A DNA stretch of 64,000 nucleotides from the NCBI GenBank assembly GCA_040754375.1, contig JBFMCT010000001.1, positions 146,398-210,397 on the forward strand, written 5' to 3'. The notes below the pieces were generated by a model. The model ran no database searches, was not told the origin of the DNA, and was given only the letters and a program-made list of their open reading frames with translations. This document shows, one piece after another, positions 15,442-30,295 of this stretch. The position numbers and the translations under genes are program-made. The stretch's first letter is position 1, and each line of letters starts with the position of its first letter. The stretch is from Actinomycetota bacterium. Lineage in GTDB: Bacteria > Actinomycetota > Acidimicrobiia > Acidimicrobiales > AC-14.

Positions 15442-15998
15442 ACGTATCGACCAACGACCTCAAGAACGGCATGGCCCTCGACCTGCCCGAAGGCCTCGTC
15501 ACCGTCGTCGAGTTCCAGCACGTGAAGCCGGGCAAGGGCGGGGCGTTCGTGCGTACCAAGCTCAAGAACGTGCGTACCGGGGCCGTCATCGACCGCACCT
15601 ACCGGGCCGACGAGAAGCTGGAGCAGGCCATCATCGACAAGCGGGAGATGCAGTACCTCTACCGCGAGGGCGAGCACCACGTCTTCATGGACAACTCCAG
15701 CTACGACCAGATGCACGTGGACGCGGCCACCTTGGGCGAGGCCGGCAGCTTCCTCAAGGAGGGCGACTCGGTCGTGGCCCAGATGTACAAGGAGTCGGTC
15801 GTCGGCCTCGACCTGCCGGCGGCCGTCGAGCTGGAGGTCACGGCGACCGAGCCGGGAGTGCAGGGCGACCGGGTCTCGGGTGCCCGCAAGCCGGCCACCT
15901 TGGAGACGGGCCTGGTGGTCCAGGTGCCGCTGTTCGTCAACGTGGGCGACCGGGTCAAGGTCGACACGCGGTCAGGCGATTACCTGACTCGGGTCTGA
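15438..15998 (+). CDS. efp: Elongation factor P
   Basis: Relieves ribosome stalling at polyproline stretches; 186 residues in three beta-barrel domains. The N-domain loop PGKGGAFVRTK places a Lys at the tip that reaches the peptidyl-transferase centre. RTYRADEKLEQAI and MQYLYREGEHHVFMD mark domain II. TLETGLVVQVPLFVNVGD and DTRSGDYLTRV mark the conserved C-terminal domain. The ATG overlaps the preceding peptidase stop (ATGA). Confidence 0.97.
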   Translation: MNVSTNDLKNGMALDLPEGLVTVVEFQHVKPGKGGAFVRTKLKNVRTGAVIDRTYRADEKLEQAIIDKREMQYLYREGEHHVFMDNSSYDQMHVDAATLGEAGSFLKEGDSVVAQMYKESVVGLDLPAAVELEVTATEPGVQGDRVSGARKPATLETGLVVQVPLFVNVGDRVKVDTRSGDYLTRV

Positions 15999-15999
15999 G

Positions 16000-16431
16000 G
16001 TGGCCCGCGGGCGCGGGGCGGCCCCGCCTTCTCCGATCGTCCCCTCCCGCCGCCAGGCCCGCGAGCGGGCGCTCTCGCTCCTCTACGAGGCCGAGTCCAA
16101 AGACGTTTCCCCGGCCGCCGTCCTGGCCGCCCTGCCCGTCGGCCCCGTGCCGTTCGCGGCCGAGCTGGTGGCCGGGGTAGGGGAGCACGCCGAGGAGGTC
16201 GACGGGCTCATCCGGCGGTTCGCCCGGGGGTGGGCCCTGGAGAGGATGCCGGCCCTCGACCGGGCGCTGCTGCGCATGGCCGTCTTCGAGCTCGTCCACC
16301 GCCCGGACGTACCCACCGCGGTCGTGCTCAACGAGGCCGTCGAGCTGGCCGGGATCTACTCCACCGAGGAGTCGGGGCGGTTCGTGAACGGCGTGCTGGC
16401 CAAGATCGCGGGCGAGGTGCGCCCCGGATGA
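16000..16431 (+). CDS. nusB: Transcription antitermination protein NusB
   Basis: RNA-binding helical protein that joins NusE in rRNA antitermination; 143 residues. After a Pro-rich N-tail the family begins at RRQARERALSLLYEAE. The helix RRFARGWALERMPALDRALLRMAVFEL and the C-terminal VVLNEAVELAGIYSTEESGRFVNGVL are strongly conserved. The GTG start is one base after the efp stop. The efp-nusB pair is typical. Confidence 0.95.
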   Translation: MARGRGAAPPSPIVPSRRQARERALSLLYEAESKDVSPAAVLAALPVGPVPFAAELVAGVGEHAEEVDGLIRRFARGWALERMPALDRALLRMAVFELVHRPDVPTAVVLNEAVELAGIYSTEESGRFVNGVLAKIAGEVRPG

Positions 16432-18251
16432 GGCGGGCCTCGGCCCAGGTGGCCGCCCTGGCGGTGGTCCTGGCCGTCGTGGCCGCGCTGGCCGCCAGCG
16501 GGGCCGGGCCGGCCTGGGCCCAGGGCGGCGAAGGCATCCGGGCCTTCGACATAACCGTCGAGGTCCGGGCCGACGGGGCGCTCCAGGTCACCGAGCGCAT
16601 CCGCTACGACTTCGGTCCCAACGAACGCCGGGGCATCTTCCGGGAGATCCCCGTGCGCTTCGACTACGAGCCCGACCCCCGCTTCGAGCGGGTGACCCGC
16701 ATCGACCAGGTGAGCGTACGCACCGCGCCGGGCACCCCTGGCGACCTGGAGGTGACCGACTCGGGACGGGTCAAGCGGTTCCGCATCGGCGACCCCGACA
16801 CTTACCTGCGGGGCGTGCACGACTACACGATCAGCTACCGGGTGCGGGGCGCGCTGAACGCCTTCGAGGAGCACGACGAGCTGTTCTGGAACGCCACCGG
16901 CAACAACTGGGGCGTGCCCATCGACGCCGCCTCGGTCACGGTGTCGGCCCCCGGGCCCATCACCCAGGTGGCGTGCTTCGCCGGGCCCACGGGCAGCCGC
17001 CTGACGTGCGACCGGGCGTCGGGGGGCGACGGCCCCCAGGCCACGTTCTCCCACTCGGGCCTGTCGAGCTTCGAGGGTGTCACCGTCGTGGTCGGCATGC
17101 CCAAGGGGACGGTCACCGTGCCGCCACCCATCCTCGACGAGAAGTGGGACCTGGGGCGGGCGTTCTCGCTGACCCCCGCGTCGATCGGCTTGAGCGCGGT
17201 CGTGTTGTTGGGGGCGGTGGCCGGGGCCGCTCGCCTGCTGAGCGGCGGCCGTGACCGGCGGTGGACGGGCTCGCACGTCGACACCGTGTTCGGCAACGAG
17301 ATGGGCCAGGAGGAGCGGGTCCCGCTCTTCGCCCGCTCCATCGACCCCGTGGAGTACGAGCCCCCGGACAAGATCCGGCCCGGCCAGTTGGGCACGCTGA
17401 TCGACGAGGTGGCCAACCCCCTCGATGTCACGGCCACGATCGTCGACCTGGCCGTGCGGGGTTACCTGCGCATCGAGGAGATCCCCAAGAAGGGTTGGTT
17501 CGGCAAGCCCGATTGGCGCCTGACCAAGTTGAAGGGGGCCGACGGCCTGCTCAAGTACGAGCGGTTGCTGCTCAACGGCCTGTTCCAGAGCGGCGACGAG
17601 GTGGAGCTGTCCGACCTGAAGCAGAAGTTCGCCGACCGCCTGCGCAAGGTCCAAGAGGCCCTCTACGAGGACGTCGTGGCCGCCGGCTGGTTCCCGACCC
17701 GGCCCGACAAGGTGCGGGCGCTGTGGAGGGGCCTGGGCGTGTTCGCCCTGCTGGCCGCCCTGGCGGTGGCCGTGTTCCTGATAGTCGCCACCAAGATGGC
17801 CCTCGTGGGCATCCCCCTGGTGATCGGGGCCATCGTGTTGCTGGCCGGGGCCGGGCGCATGCCCCACCGCACGCCCAAGGGCCACGCCGTCCTGCGCCGC
17901 ACCAACGGGTTCCGCCGGTTCATCGAGGAGAGCGAGGCCGAGCGCGCCCGGTTCGCGGAGCGGGCCAACCTGTTCTCCGAGTACCTGCCCTACGCCATCG
18001 TGTTCGGGGCCACCGACAAGTGGGCCCGGGCCTTCTCGGGCCTCGAGACCGAACTGGCTCAGGCCACCGCCGGCTGGTACGTGTCCAGCCAGCCGTTCTC
18101 GGTCAACTCGTTCGGCAGCTCCATGGACAGCTTCTCGGTCACCACCGCAGGCACCATCGTGTCCACCGCCGCCTCCTCAGGGTCCAGCGGCTTCGGCGGC
18201 GGCGGGTCCTCGGGCGGCGGCTTCGGGGGCGGGGGCGGGGGGTCCTGGTGA
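16428..18251 (+). CDS. DUF2207 membrane protein with glycine-rich tail
   Basis: 607 residues. A signal-peptide-like N-terminus (VAALAVVLAVVAALAAS, cleavage near AWAQ) is followed by the DUF2207 extracellular domain (AFDITVEVRADGALQVTERIRYDF, then RRGIFREIPVRF). One transmembrane helix lies near residue 250 (IGLSAVVLLGAVAGAARLL), and two hydrophobic segments near 445-485. A cytoplasmic region follows, and the C-terminus is a glycine/serine tail ending GGGGGGSW. This is the standard DUF2207 layout. The function is unknown. It overlaps nusB by 4 nt, and its tail codons overlap a reverse-strand gene. Confidence 0.88.
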   Translation: MRRASAQVAALAVVLAVVAALAASGAGPAWAQGGEGIRAFDITVEVRADGALQVTERIRYDFGPNERRGIFREIPVRFDYEPDPRFERVTRIDQVSVRTAPGTPGDLEVTDSGRVKRFRIGDPDTYLRGVHDYTISYRVRGALNAFEEHDELFWNATGNNWGVPIDAASVTVSAPGPITQVACFAGPTGSRLTCDRASGGDGPQATFSHSGLSSFEGVTVVVGMPKGTVTVPPPILDEKWDLGRAFSLTPASIGLSAVVLLGAVAGAARLLSGGRDRRWTGSHVDTVFGNEMGQEERVPLFARSIDPVEYEPPDKIRPGQLGTLIDEVANPLDVTATIVDLAVRGYLRIEEIPKKGWFGKPDWRLTKLKGADGLLKYERLLLNGLFQSGDEVELSDLKQKFADRLRKVQEALYEDVVAAGWFPTRPDKVRALWRGLGVFALLAALAVAVFLIVATKMALVGIPLVIGAIVLLAGAGRMPHRTPKGHAVLRRTNGFRRFIEESEAERARFAERANLFSEYLPYAIVFGATDKWARAFSGLETELAQATAGWYVSSQPFSVNSFGSSMDSFSVTTAGTIVSTAASSGSSGFGGGGSSGGGFGGGGGGSW

Positions 18252-18710
18252 CCCGGGGCCGTCCCGGTGGACGCGGTGGACGAGGAAGCGCCGGCCCGGG
18301 GCTTTGCTGTACACCAGCCGCCGCCGGTTGACCAGGGAGTCGAGCAGGCACTCGACGACCAGGGCGGGCTCGCCCAGTTGGTCCTGCAGCCGCACCGGCC
18401 CGGCCCCCACGGCCGCCCCCGCCGCCCCCTCGACCCGGCGCCGCAGCTCGCCCAGGTCGGCCCGGGTGGCCATCAGGTGGTGCTGCAGGCCGGCGTTGCT
18501 GACAGCCAGCAGCACAACGGCCCCCGCGGGCGACAACTGCAACCCGACCATGTCGGCGGCCTTGAGCTCGACGAGGGCGGCCACGAAGTGGTCGTGAGCG
18601 ATACCTCGCCGCCGGCACGCCTCCTGGGCGGCCACGTGGTCGACCATGCGGGTGCCAGCGGCCACGGCCGCCCCTGCCACCTCGGCCAAGACCTCATCGA
18701 CCACCCCCAC
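18177..18710 (-). CDS. Hypothetical protein, GPP34/regulator-like helical fold unclear
   Basis: 177 residues with a helix-rich, protein-like composition (MVDHVAAQEACRRRGIAHDH; VALVELKAADMVGLQLSPAG-type segments). A late basic patch RRRFLVHRVHRDG-like sits before a Pro/Ala tail. I do not recognise the family with confidence. The GTG start is 8 nt after a TAGCGT hexamer, consistent with a leaderless mRNA. Its last 25 codons lie antisense to the glycine tail of the DUF2207 gene, so its true end may be earlier or the two genes really overlap. It is divergent from pyrR. Confidence 0.55.
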   Translation of the reverse strand: MGVVDEVLAEVAGAAVAAGTRMVDHVAAQEACRRRGIAHDHFVAALVELKAADMVGLQLSPAGAVVLLAVSNAGLQHHLMATRADLGELRRRVEGAAGAAVGAGPVRLQDQLGEPALVVECLLDSLVNRRRLVYSKAPGRRFLVHRVHRDGPGSPGPPAPAPEAAARGPAAAEAAGP

Positions 18711-18718
18711 GCCCGGCG

Positions 18719-18724
18719 ACGCTA
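18719..18724 (-). promoter_or_regulatory. Putative -10 (TAGCGT) for the reverse-strand hypothetical gene
   Basis: Read on the - strand, TAGCGT ends 8 nt before the GTG start, matching the leaderless pattern of the window. Confidence 0.4.
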
Positions 18725-18849
18725 CCCCGATGGGCCCTCGGAGCCGGCTCAGCGGCGCGCTGAACCAATGAAGGGACCGTCGCTGGCCGAGCGGCCAGTG
18801 GGTTCACCAGTGCTGGCGGGAGCAGCCGCTCGGCGGGCGCGCTCGGTGG

Positions 18850-18855
18850 TAGCGT
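18850..18855 (+). promoter_or_regulatory. Putative -10 (TAGCGT) of the pyr operon
   Basis: The same hexamer as the divergent gene, about 56 nt before the pyrR start. Transcription from about 18862 would place the PyrR-binding hairpin wholly in the leader. I see no convincing -35. Confidence 0.4.
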
Positions 18856-18869
18856 GGGCCAGCCGTTAA

Positions 18870-20403
<1,534 letters not shown>

Positions 20404-20407
<4 letters not shown>

Positions 20408-21680
20408 GCGGGGAGGTCCTGCTCAGGGGCGGGCTGGTGGTCGACCTCACCGGCGAGCGCCGGGCCGACGTGCTGGTGCGCGACGGTGCGGTGGTGGCCG
20501 TCGAGGTGGACATCGCGCCCGCCGCCGGCTGGACGGTTCTGGACGCCGCGGGCTGCGTGGTGGCCCCCGGGCTCGTCGACCTCCACACCCACCTTCGCCA
20601 ACCCGGCCGGGAGGAGGCCGAGACGGTGGAGACCGGGTCGCGGGCGGCCGCCCTGGGTGGTTACACGACCGTGGTGGCCATGCCCAACACCGAGCCGGCC
20701 ATCGACGGAGCGGCCGTCGTGCGCGAGGTGCAGGAGCTGGCCGAGAAGGCGCTGTGCGCCGTCCTGCCCGCAGGGGCCATCACCAAGGGACGGCGGGGCG
20801 AGGAACTGGCCCCCATGGCCGAGATGGCGGCCCTGGGTGTGCGCCTGTTCACCGACGACGGCCGGGGCGTGCAGGACGCCCGCCTCATGCGCCGGGCCCT
20901 GGAGTACGCGGCCGGGCTGGGGGTCACCCTGGCCCAGCACTGCGAGGACGAGCGGCTAGCCGCGGGCGGGCACATGCACGAGGGGGAGTGGTCGAGCCGC
21001 CTGGGGATGGCGGGTGTGCCGGCCGAGGCCGAGGAGCTCATGGTGGCCCGCGACCTGGCCCTGGTCCGCCTCACAGGGGGCCGGGCCCACTTCCAGCACC
21101 TGTCCACGGCCGGCTCGGTGGCCCTCGTGCGGGCGGCCAAGGCGGCCGGCGGCCTGGCCGTGTCGGCCGAGGCTACGCCCCACCACCTGAGCCTCACCGA
21201 CGCAGCGGTGGCCGGCTTCGACCCGGTGTTCAAGGTCAACCCGCCCCTGAGGCCCCAGGCCGACGTCGACGCCGTGCGGGCCGGGCTGGCCGACGGGACC
21301 ATCGACGCCATCGCCACCGACCACGCGCCGCACCCCCAGGAGGACAAGGAACGGCCCTTCGACCAGGCCCCGCCCGGGATGCTGGGCCTGGAGACGGCCC
21401 TGGCCGTGGCCCTGACCTACCTCGACCTGGGGGTGGCCCGGGTGCTGGCCCTCATGTCGTGGCAGCCGGCCCGGCTGGTGGGTGTCGACGCCGGCCCGGT
21501 GGCCGAGGGCCGGGCCGCCGACCTGTTCGTGTTCGACCCGACCGCCGAGTGGGTCGTCGACCCGACCCGGTCGGCCAGCCGCAGCCGCAACAACCCCTAC
21601 GCCGGCCGGCGGCTCGCCGGCCGTGTCCGCCACACCCTCTACCAGGGAGAACCAGTCGTGATCGACGGCCAGGCCCAGCG

Positions 21681-21684
<4 letters not shown>
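20404..21684 (+). CDS. pyrC: Dihydroorotase
   Basis: Zinc amidohydrolase that cyclises carbamoyl-aspartate; 426 residues, class I type. The metal ligands are visible: [12 protein letters not shown] (His-x-His), the bridging-Lys region, [19 protein letters not shown] and the Asp in [14 protein letters not shown]. The end has the family RSKNTPF-like variant [13 protein letters not shown] start in a 4-nt overlap with pyrB, and the stop overlaps carA (ATGA). Confidence 0.95.
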
Positions 21685-26135
<4,451 letters not shown>

Positions 26136-26139
<4 letters not shown>

Positions 26140-27095
26140 GCGGCCCCCGCCCCCGCCCCCGGGCCTGGGGCCGGGCGCCCGACATGGCCGTCACCGTAGG
26201 CACGGTGATGCTCGCCAACCCGGTGATGACGGCCGCGGGGACGGCGGGCCACGGGGCCGAGCTGGCCCGCCACCTCGACCTGTCGGCCCTGGGGGCGGTC
26301 GTGGTCAAGTCGCTGTCGGCCGAGCCGTGGGCCGGCAACCCGGCGCCCCGGGTCCATCCCACCGATGGGGGCATGCTCAACTCCGTGGGCCTCCAGAACC
26401 CCGGCGTGCCCGCCTGGCTGGCCGAGGAGCTGCCCGCCCTGGCGGCCACGGGGGCGACGGTGGTGGCCTCGCTCTGGGGCCACTCGGTCGAGGGCTACGG
26501 CCGGGCGGCCTCGCTGCTGGCGAGCGCGGGCCCTTCGGTGGTGGCCGTGGAGGTCAACCTGAGCTGTCCCAACCTGGGCCGGGGCCACCGGATGTTCGCC
26601 CACGACCCGGCGGCGGCCGCCGAGGTGGTGGAGGCGGTCACCGCCTGCGGGCGGCCGCTGTGGGCCAAGCTCAGCCCCAACACGGCCGACCTGGTGGCGG
26701 TGGCAGGCGCCGTCCTGGAGGCGGGGGCGGCCGCCCTCACCCTGGTAAACACCGTGGCCGGCATGGCCGTCGACCCGGTGGCCCGCCGGCCCGTCCTGGG
26801 GGCGGGGGCCGGGGGCCTGTCGGGGCCGGCGGTGCGCCCGGTGGCCGTGCGGGCTGTGTACGAGTGCCGGCGGGCGTTCCCCGCCGCGCCCATCGTGGGC
26901 GTGGGCGGGGTGTCCACCGGGGAGCACGCGGCCGAGCTGATGGTGGCCGGGGCCAACGCCGTCCAGGTCGGCACGGCCACTTTCGTCGACCCCCGTTCAC
27001 CGGCCCGGGTGAGAGACGAGCTGGCCCGGTGGTGCCAGGCCCAACGTGTGCTCCGGGTCGCAGATCTGATAGGGAGCGCACATGGAAATGCGTGA
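26136..27095 (+). CDS. pyrD: Dihydroorotate dehydrogenase, class 1 (1B-like)
   Basis: FMN enzyme oxidising dihydroorotate to orotate; 319 residues. [17 protein letters not shown] and [13 protein letters not shown] are the FMN/substrate blocks. [10 protein letters not shown] has the Cys of class 1 enzymes where quinone-dependent class 2 has Ser. [19 protein letters not shown] and VQVGTATF bind FMN phosphate. No N-terminal membrane helix is present. The GTG overlaps the carB stop; the ATG at 26184 is the alternative. A PyrK partner, expected for class 1B, is not in this operon. Confidence 0.92.
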
Positions 27096-27774
27096 GCGGC
27101 TGGTGCTGGTGCTCGACGTCGACGACCTGGTGCTGGCCCAACGGCTGACCCGCCAGCTCAAGGAGTGGTTCGGGGTGGTGAAGGTGGGCCTCGAACTGTT
27201 CACGGCCGCCGGTCCCGAGGCCGTGACGGCCATGGTCGACGAAGGGGTGGAGGTGATGCTCGACCTCAAGCTGCATGACATCCCCACGACGGTCCGCAAG
27301 GCGTCGCGGGTCGTGGGCGGGCTGGGGGCCAGCTACCTCACCCTGCACGCCCACGGGGGGCCGGTCATGCTGCGAGCGGGTGTCGACGGCATGCGCGACG
27401 GGGCGGAGGCGGCCGGTCTGCCCGCCCCGGTGGCCCTGGCCGTCACCGTCCTCACCAGCGACGCCGACGCCCCGCCCCACATCCTCGGGCGGAGGGTGGC
27501 AGCCGCCGTCGAGGGCGGGTGCGGCGGGGTGGTGTGCGCGGCCGGCGACGTGCGGGAGGTCAAGGAGCTGGCCCCCCGCATGCTGGCCGTAGTCCCCGGC
27601 ATCAGGCCGGCCCACGCCGACCGCCACGACCAGGCCCGGGCCTCCACGCCGCAGTCGGCGTTGGGGGCGGGCGCCGACCTGCTGGTGGTCGGGCGGGCCG
27701 TGACGGCCGCCCCCGACCCGGCGGCCGCGGCCGCCGAACTGGTGGCGTCGCTGGCTGCGCCGGCCGCCGGCTGA
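27082..27774 (+). CDS. pyrF: Orotidine 5'-phosphate decarboxylase
   Basis: Makes UMP from OMP; 230 residues. LVLVLDVDD begins the barrel, VVKVGLELFTAAG follows, and the catalytic DLKLHDIPTTV carries the Asp-Lys-Asp triad. TVLTSDAD and VVPGIRPAHAD-QARASTP form the phosphate loop. VVGRAVTAAPDP is near the end. This is the short bacterial PyrF type, not the long mycobacterial form. The ATG lies inside pyrD (14-nt overlap) with GGGAG upstream. It is the last gene of the pyr operon. Confidence 0.95.
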   Translation: MEMRERLVLVLDVDDLVLAQRLTRQLKEWFGVVKVGLELFTAAGPEAVTAMVDEGVEVMLDLKLHDIPTTVRKASRVVGGLGASYLTLHAHGGPVMLRAGVDGMRDGAEAAGLPAPVALAVTVLTSDADAPPHILGRRVAAAVEGGCGGVVCAAGDVREVKELAPRMLAVVPGIRPAHADRHDQARASTPQSALGAGADLLVVGRAVTAAPDPAAAAAELVASLAAPAAG

Positions 27775-27851
27775 CCCCTCCGTTGCCCTGCCGCCCCGGA
27801 ACGCTGCGGGCGAGCTCGGCACGACAAGAACGGCGGGGGCCGGCGGCGCGC

Positions 27852-27857
27852 TATGGT
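27852..27857 (+). promoter_or_regulatory. Putative -10 (TATGGT) for mihF
   Basis: TATGGT ends 7 nt before the mihF ATG; no Shine-Dalgarno is seen. This marks the likely start of the mihF-gmk-rpoZ transcript, separating it from pyrF by about 80 nt. Confidence 0.5.
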
Positions 27858-27864
27858 GCGGCCC

Positions 27865-28188
27865 ATGCCGCTGCCTCCCGAGCTTTCGCCCGAACAGCGC
27901 CAGGCTGCCCTTGAGAAAGCGGCTGCTTCCCGGCGCCAGCGGGCCGAACTGAAAGAGAAGCTCAAGATGGGCTCGCTGTCGCTCAGCGAGCTGCTCGACC
28001 AGGGCGAACGCGACGAGGTCGTCGGCAAGATGAAGGTGCTGGCCGTCCTCGAGTCGCTCCCCGGGGTCGGCAAGGTCCGGGCCCGGCGCATCCTCGAAGA
28101 GGTCGACATCAGCGAGGCCCGGCGGGTGCGGGGCCTGGGTGCCAACCAGCGCGAGGCCCTGCTCAAGCTGTTCCCCGACAACCACTGA
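27865..28188 (+). CDS. mihF: Integration host factor, actinobacterial type
   Basis: Nucleoid-associated DNA-binding protein of Actinobacteria, unrelated to IHF of Proteobacteria; 107 residues. It begins PLPPELSPEQRQAALEKAA, as the family does. Then come a charged helix (RRQRAELKEKLKMG) and a helix-two-turn-helix (VLAVLESLPGVGKVRARRILEEV) with the conserved LPGVGKVRA. RGLGANQREALLKLF ends it. An ATG 12 nt upstream would add VRPM before the conserved start and disrupt the leaderless spacing, so I use the second. mihF-gmk is a hallmark actinobacterial pair. Confidence 0.93.
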   Translation: MPLPPELSPEQRQAALEKAAASRRQRAELKEKLKMGSLSLSELLDQGERDEVVGKMKVLAVLESLPGVGKVRARRILEEVDISEARRVRGLGANQREALLKLFPDNH

Positions 28189-28763
28189 CAACCGAACGCC
28201 CCCCTCTCGTCCTGGTGGTGGCCGGGCCGTCCGGGGCCGGCAAGGGTTCGATCGTGGCTGGCCTGCTCGAACGAGCCGGCGATCTGTGGCTCAGCCGTTC
28301 GTGGACGACCAGGGCACGCCGGCCTGGTGAACCGGCCGACGCCTACCACTTCGTCGACCGGGCCACCTTCGCCGCTCGGGCCGCGGGCGGGGGTTTCCTG
28401 GAGTGGAACCAGGTGTTCGACCACCTCTACGGCACGCCCCTGCCCGACCCGCCCAGAGGCCACGACGCCCTCTTGGAGATCGACGTGCAGGGGGCCCGGG
28501 ACGTCAAGGCCCGCTGGCCCGGCGCCGTGGTGGTGCTGGTCCTCCCGCCGTCGCGGGCGGTTCAGCAGCAGCGGCTCCGGGGCCGCGGTGACCCCGAGGA
28601 GACGATCGCCCGGCGGCTGGCCAAGGCCGACGCCGAGGAGGAGCAGGGTCGGGCCCTGGCCGACCACATAGTCGTCAACGACGACCTGTCGCGGGCCGTG
28701 GACGAGGTCGTTGGTATTGTGGAGGCCCACCGTTCAGAGCTTGGAGACCGACACGATGGCTGA
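28185..28763 (+). CDS. gmk: Guanylate kinase, apparent CTG start
   Basis: Phosphorylates GMP to GDP; 192 residues from the proposed start. The P-loop [13 protein letters not shown] lies at residues 11-23. The GMP-binding segment has [13 protein letters not shown] and the later [21 protein letters not shown] and the lid [12 protein letters not shown] follow ([16 protein letters not shown]). The first canonical codon in frame is a GTG at 28215 that starts just before the P-loop and cuts the first beta-strand. A CTG overlapping the mihF stop (CTGA) gives the usual [17 protein letters not shown] leader. The end overlaps rpoZ. Confidence 0.93.
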   Translation: MTTERPPLVLVVAGPSGAGKGSIVAGLLERAGDLWLSRSWTTRARRPGEPADAYHFVDRATFAARAAGGGFLEWNQVFDHLYGTPLPDPPRGHDALLEIDVQGARDVKARWPGAVVVLVLPPSRAVQQQRLRGRGDPEETIARRLAKADAEEEQGRALADHIVVNDDLSRAVDEVVGIVEAHRSELGDRHDG

Positions 28764-29028
28764 CCGCAGCACGATGATCTACCCCCCCATCGAGGACCTC
28801 CTCTCGAAGGTCGACTCCAAGTTCAGCCTGGTCAGCCTGGCCGCCAAGCGCGGCCGGCAGATCAACTCCTATTTCAGCCAGTTGGGCGAAGGCCTGGGTT
28901 CGATCGTGCCTCCCCAGGTGGCGTCGGTCTCCCGCAAGCCGCTGTCGATCGCCCTCGAGGAGATCGCGGCCAACAAGATCACCTTCGAGCCCCGGGCCGA
29001 GGAGCCAGCCGACGGCGAAGGGGAGTAG
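28756..29028 (+). CDS. rpoZ: RNA polymerase omega subunit
   Basis: Small subunit that stabilises RNA polymerase; 90 residues. [31 protein letters not shown] is the family core. [22 protein letters not shown] matches actinobacterial omega, with an acidic tail. The ATG lies 8 nt inside the gmk end. An upstream in-frame extension exists but lacks similarity to known omega N-termini. Confidence 0.95.
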   Translation: MADRSTMIYPPIEDLLSKVDSKFSLVSLAAKRGRQINSYFSQLGEGLGSIVPPQVASVSRKPLSIALEEIAANKITFEPRAEEPADGEGE

Positions 29029-29059
29029 GCCCCCGGTCCCGGTCCCTGCCCCGCACGCG

Positions 29060-30283
29060 GTGGGACGTCTCGCCGGCCGCCGGGTCGTGTTGGGGGTGAG
29101 CGGGGGGATCGCGGCCTACAAGGCGGTGGAGCTCTGCCGCCGGCTGGTCGAGGCCGGTGCCCACGTGGTGCCCGTCCTGACCGTCGGCGCCCGGCGGTTC
29201 GTGGGCGAGGTGACCTTCTCGGCGCTCGCGTCGGAGAAGGCGCAGTCGTCGTTGTGGGACGAGGCCGACCCGGTACCCCACACCGCCCTGGGCCAGGGAG
29301 CCGACCTCGTCGTGGTCGCGCCGGCCACCGCCCACCTGCTGGCCGCCTACGCCGCCGGGCTGGCCGACGACCTGCTGACGGCCACCCTGCTGGCCACCCG
29401 GGCGCCCGTCGTGCTCTGCCCGGCCATGCACACCGAGATGTGGGAGCACCCGGCCGTGCGGGCCAACGTGGCCACCCTGCGGGCCCGGGGGGTGGGACTG
29501 TGCGGCCCGGCGGCCGGGCGGCTGGCGGGTGGGGACGACGGGCTGGGCCGGATGGCCGAGCCCGCTGACATCGTCGCCGCGGCCGAAGCCGCGTTGGCGC
29601 CCCGGGACCTGGCTGGCCGCCGGGTGCTGGTGACCGCGGGCGGCACCCGCGAGCCCATCGACGCTGTCCGTTACATCGCCAACCGCTCGTCGGGGCGCCA
29701 GGGCCATGCCCTGGCCGACGAGGCCGCCGCCCGGGGGGCCGAGGTCTTACTGGTGACGGCGTCGGCGCTGGCCGGCCCGGCGGGGTCCGAGGTCGTGCGG
29801 GTGTCCACGGCCGCGGAGATGGAGGTCGCCGTCCTGGCTAGGTCGGCGGGCTGTGACGCGGTGGTCATGGCCGCGGCCGTGGCCGACTTCCGGCCCAAGG
29901 CTCCAGCCGAGGGCAAGCTGGCCAAGGCCGACGGCGTGCCCGACATCGTCCTCGAACCGACGCCCGACATCGTGGCCGAGGTCGTCCGGCGGCGCCCACC
30001 CGGCCAGGTCGTGGTGTGCTTCGCGGCCGAAGCCACGGGTGGGGGAGGCGAGCTGCGGCGGCGGGCGGCGGCCAAGCTGGCCGCCAAGGGGGCCGACCTG
30101 ATCGTGGCCAACGACATCACGCGGCCGGGGGCAGGTTTCGAGTCCGAGACCAACGAGGTGGTGATCATCGACAGGGCCGGCGGGGAGGTGGTCGTCCCCA
30201 TGGCCAGCAAGCGGGCGGTGGCGTCGGTGGTGGTCGACCAGGTGGTGGCCGCCCTCGCCGTCGGCACCAGGACACCGGAGTAG
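29060..30283 (+). CDS. coaBC: Bifunctional phosphopantothenoylcysteine decarboxylase / synthetase
   Basis: Two steps of coenzyme A synthesis; 407 residues. The N-terminal CoaC flavoprotein has VVLGVSGGIAAYKAVELCR, the catalytic-His region and PAMHTEMWEHPAV. The C-terminal CoaB has VLVTAGGTREPIDAVRYIANRSSGRQG and the CTP-site AAAVADFRPK. ANDITRPGAGFESETNEV is also conserved. GTG start with no clear ribosome site. Its stop codon TAG forms the first bases of the metK -10. Confidence 0.95.
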   Translation: MGRLAGRRVVLGVSGGIAAYKAVELCRRLVEAGAHVVPVLTVGARRFVGEVTFSALASEKAQSSLWDEADPVPHTALGQGADLVVVAPATAHLLAAYAAGLADDLLTATLLATRAPVVLCPAMHTEMWEHPAVRANVATLRARGVGLCGPAAGRLAGGDDGLGRMAEPADIVAAAEAALAPRDLAGRRVLVTAGGTREPIDAVRYIANRSSGRQGHALADEAAARGAEVLLVTASALAGPAGSEVVRVSTAAEMEVAVLARSAGCDAVVMAAAVADFRPKAPAEGKLAKADGVPDIVLEPTPDIVAEVVRRRPPGQVVVCFAAEATGGGGELRRRAAAKLAAKGADLIVANDITRPGAGFESETNEVVIIDRAGGEVVVPMASKRAVASVVVDQVVAALAVGTRTPE

Positions 30284-30286
30284 GGT
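30281..30286 (+). promoter_or_regulatory. Putative -10 (TAGGGT) for metK
   Basis: TAGGGT includes the coaBC stop codon TAG and ends 9 nt before the metK ATG, with no Shine-Dalgarno. This predicts a near-leaderless metK transcript. Confidence 0.45.
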
Positions 30287-30295
30287 TTGCAGCCC

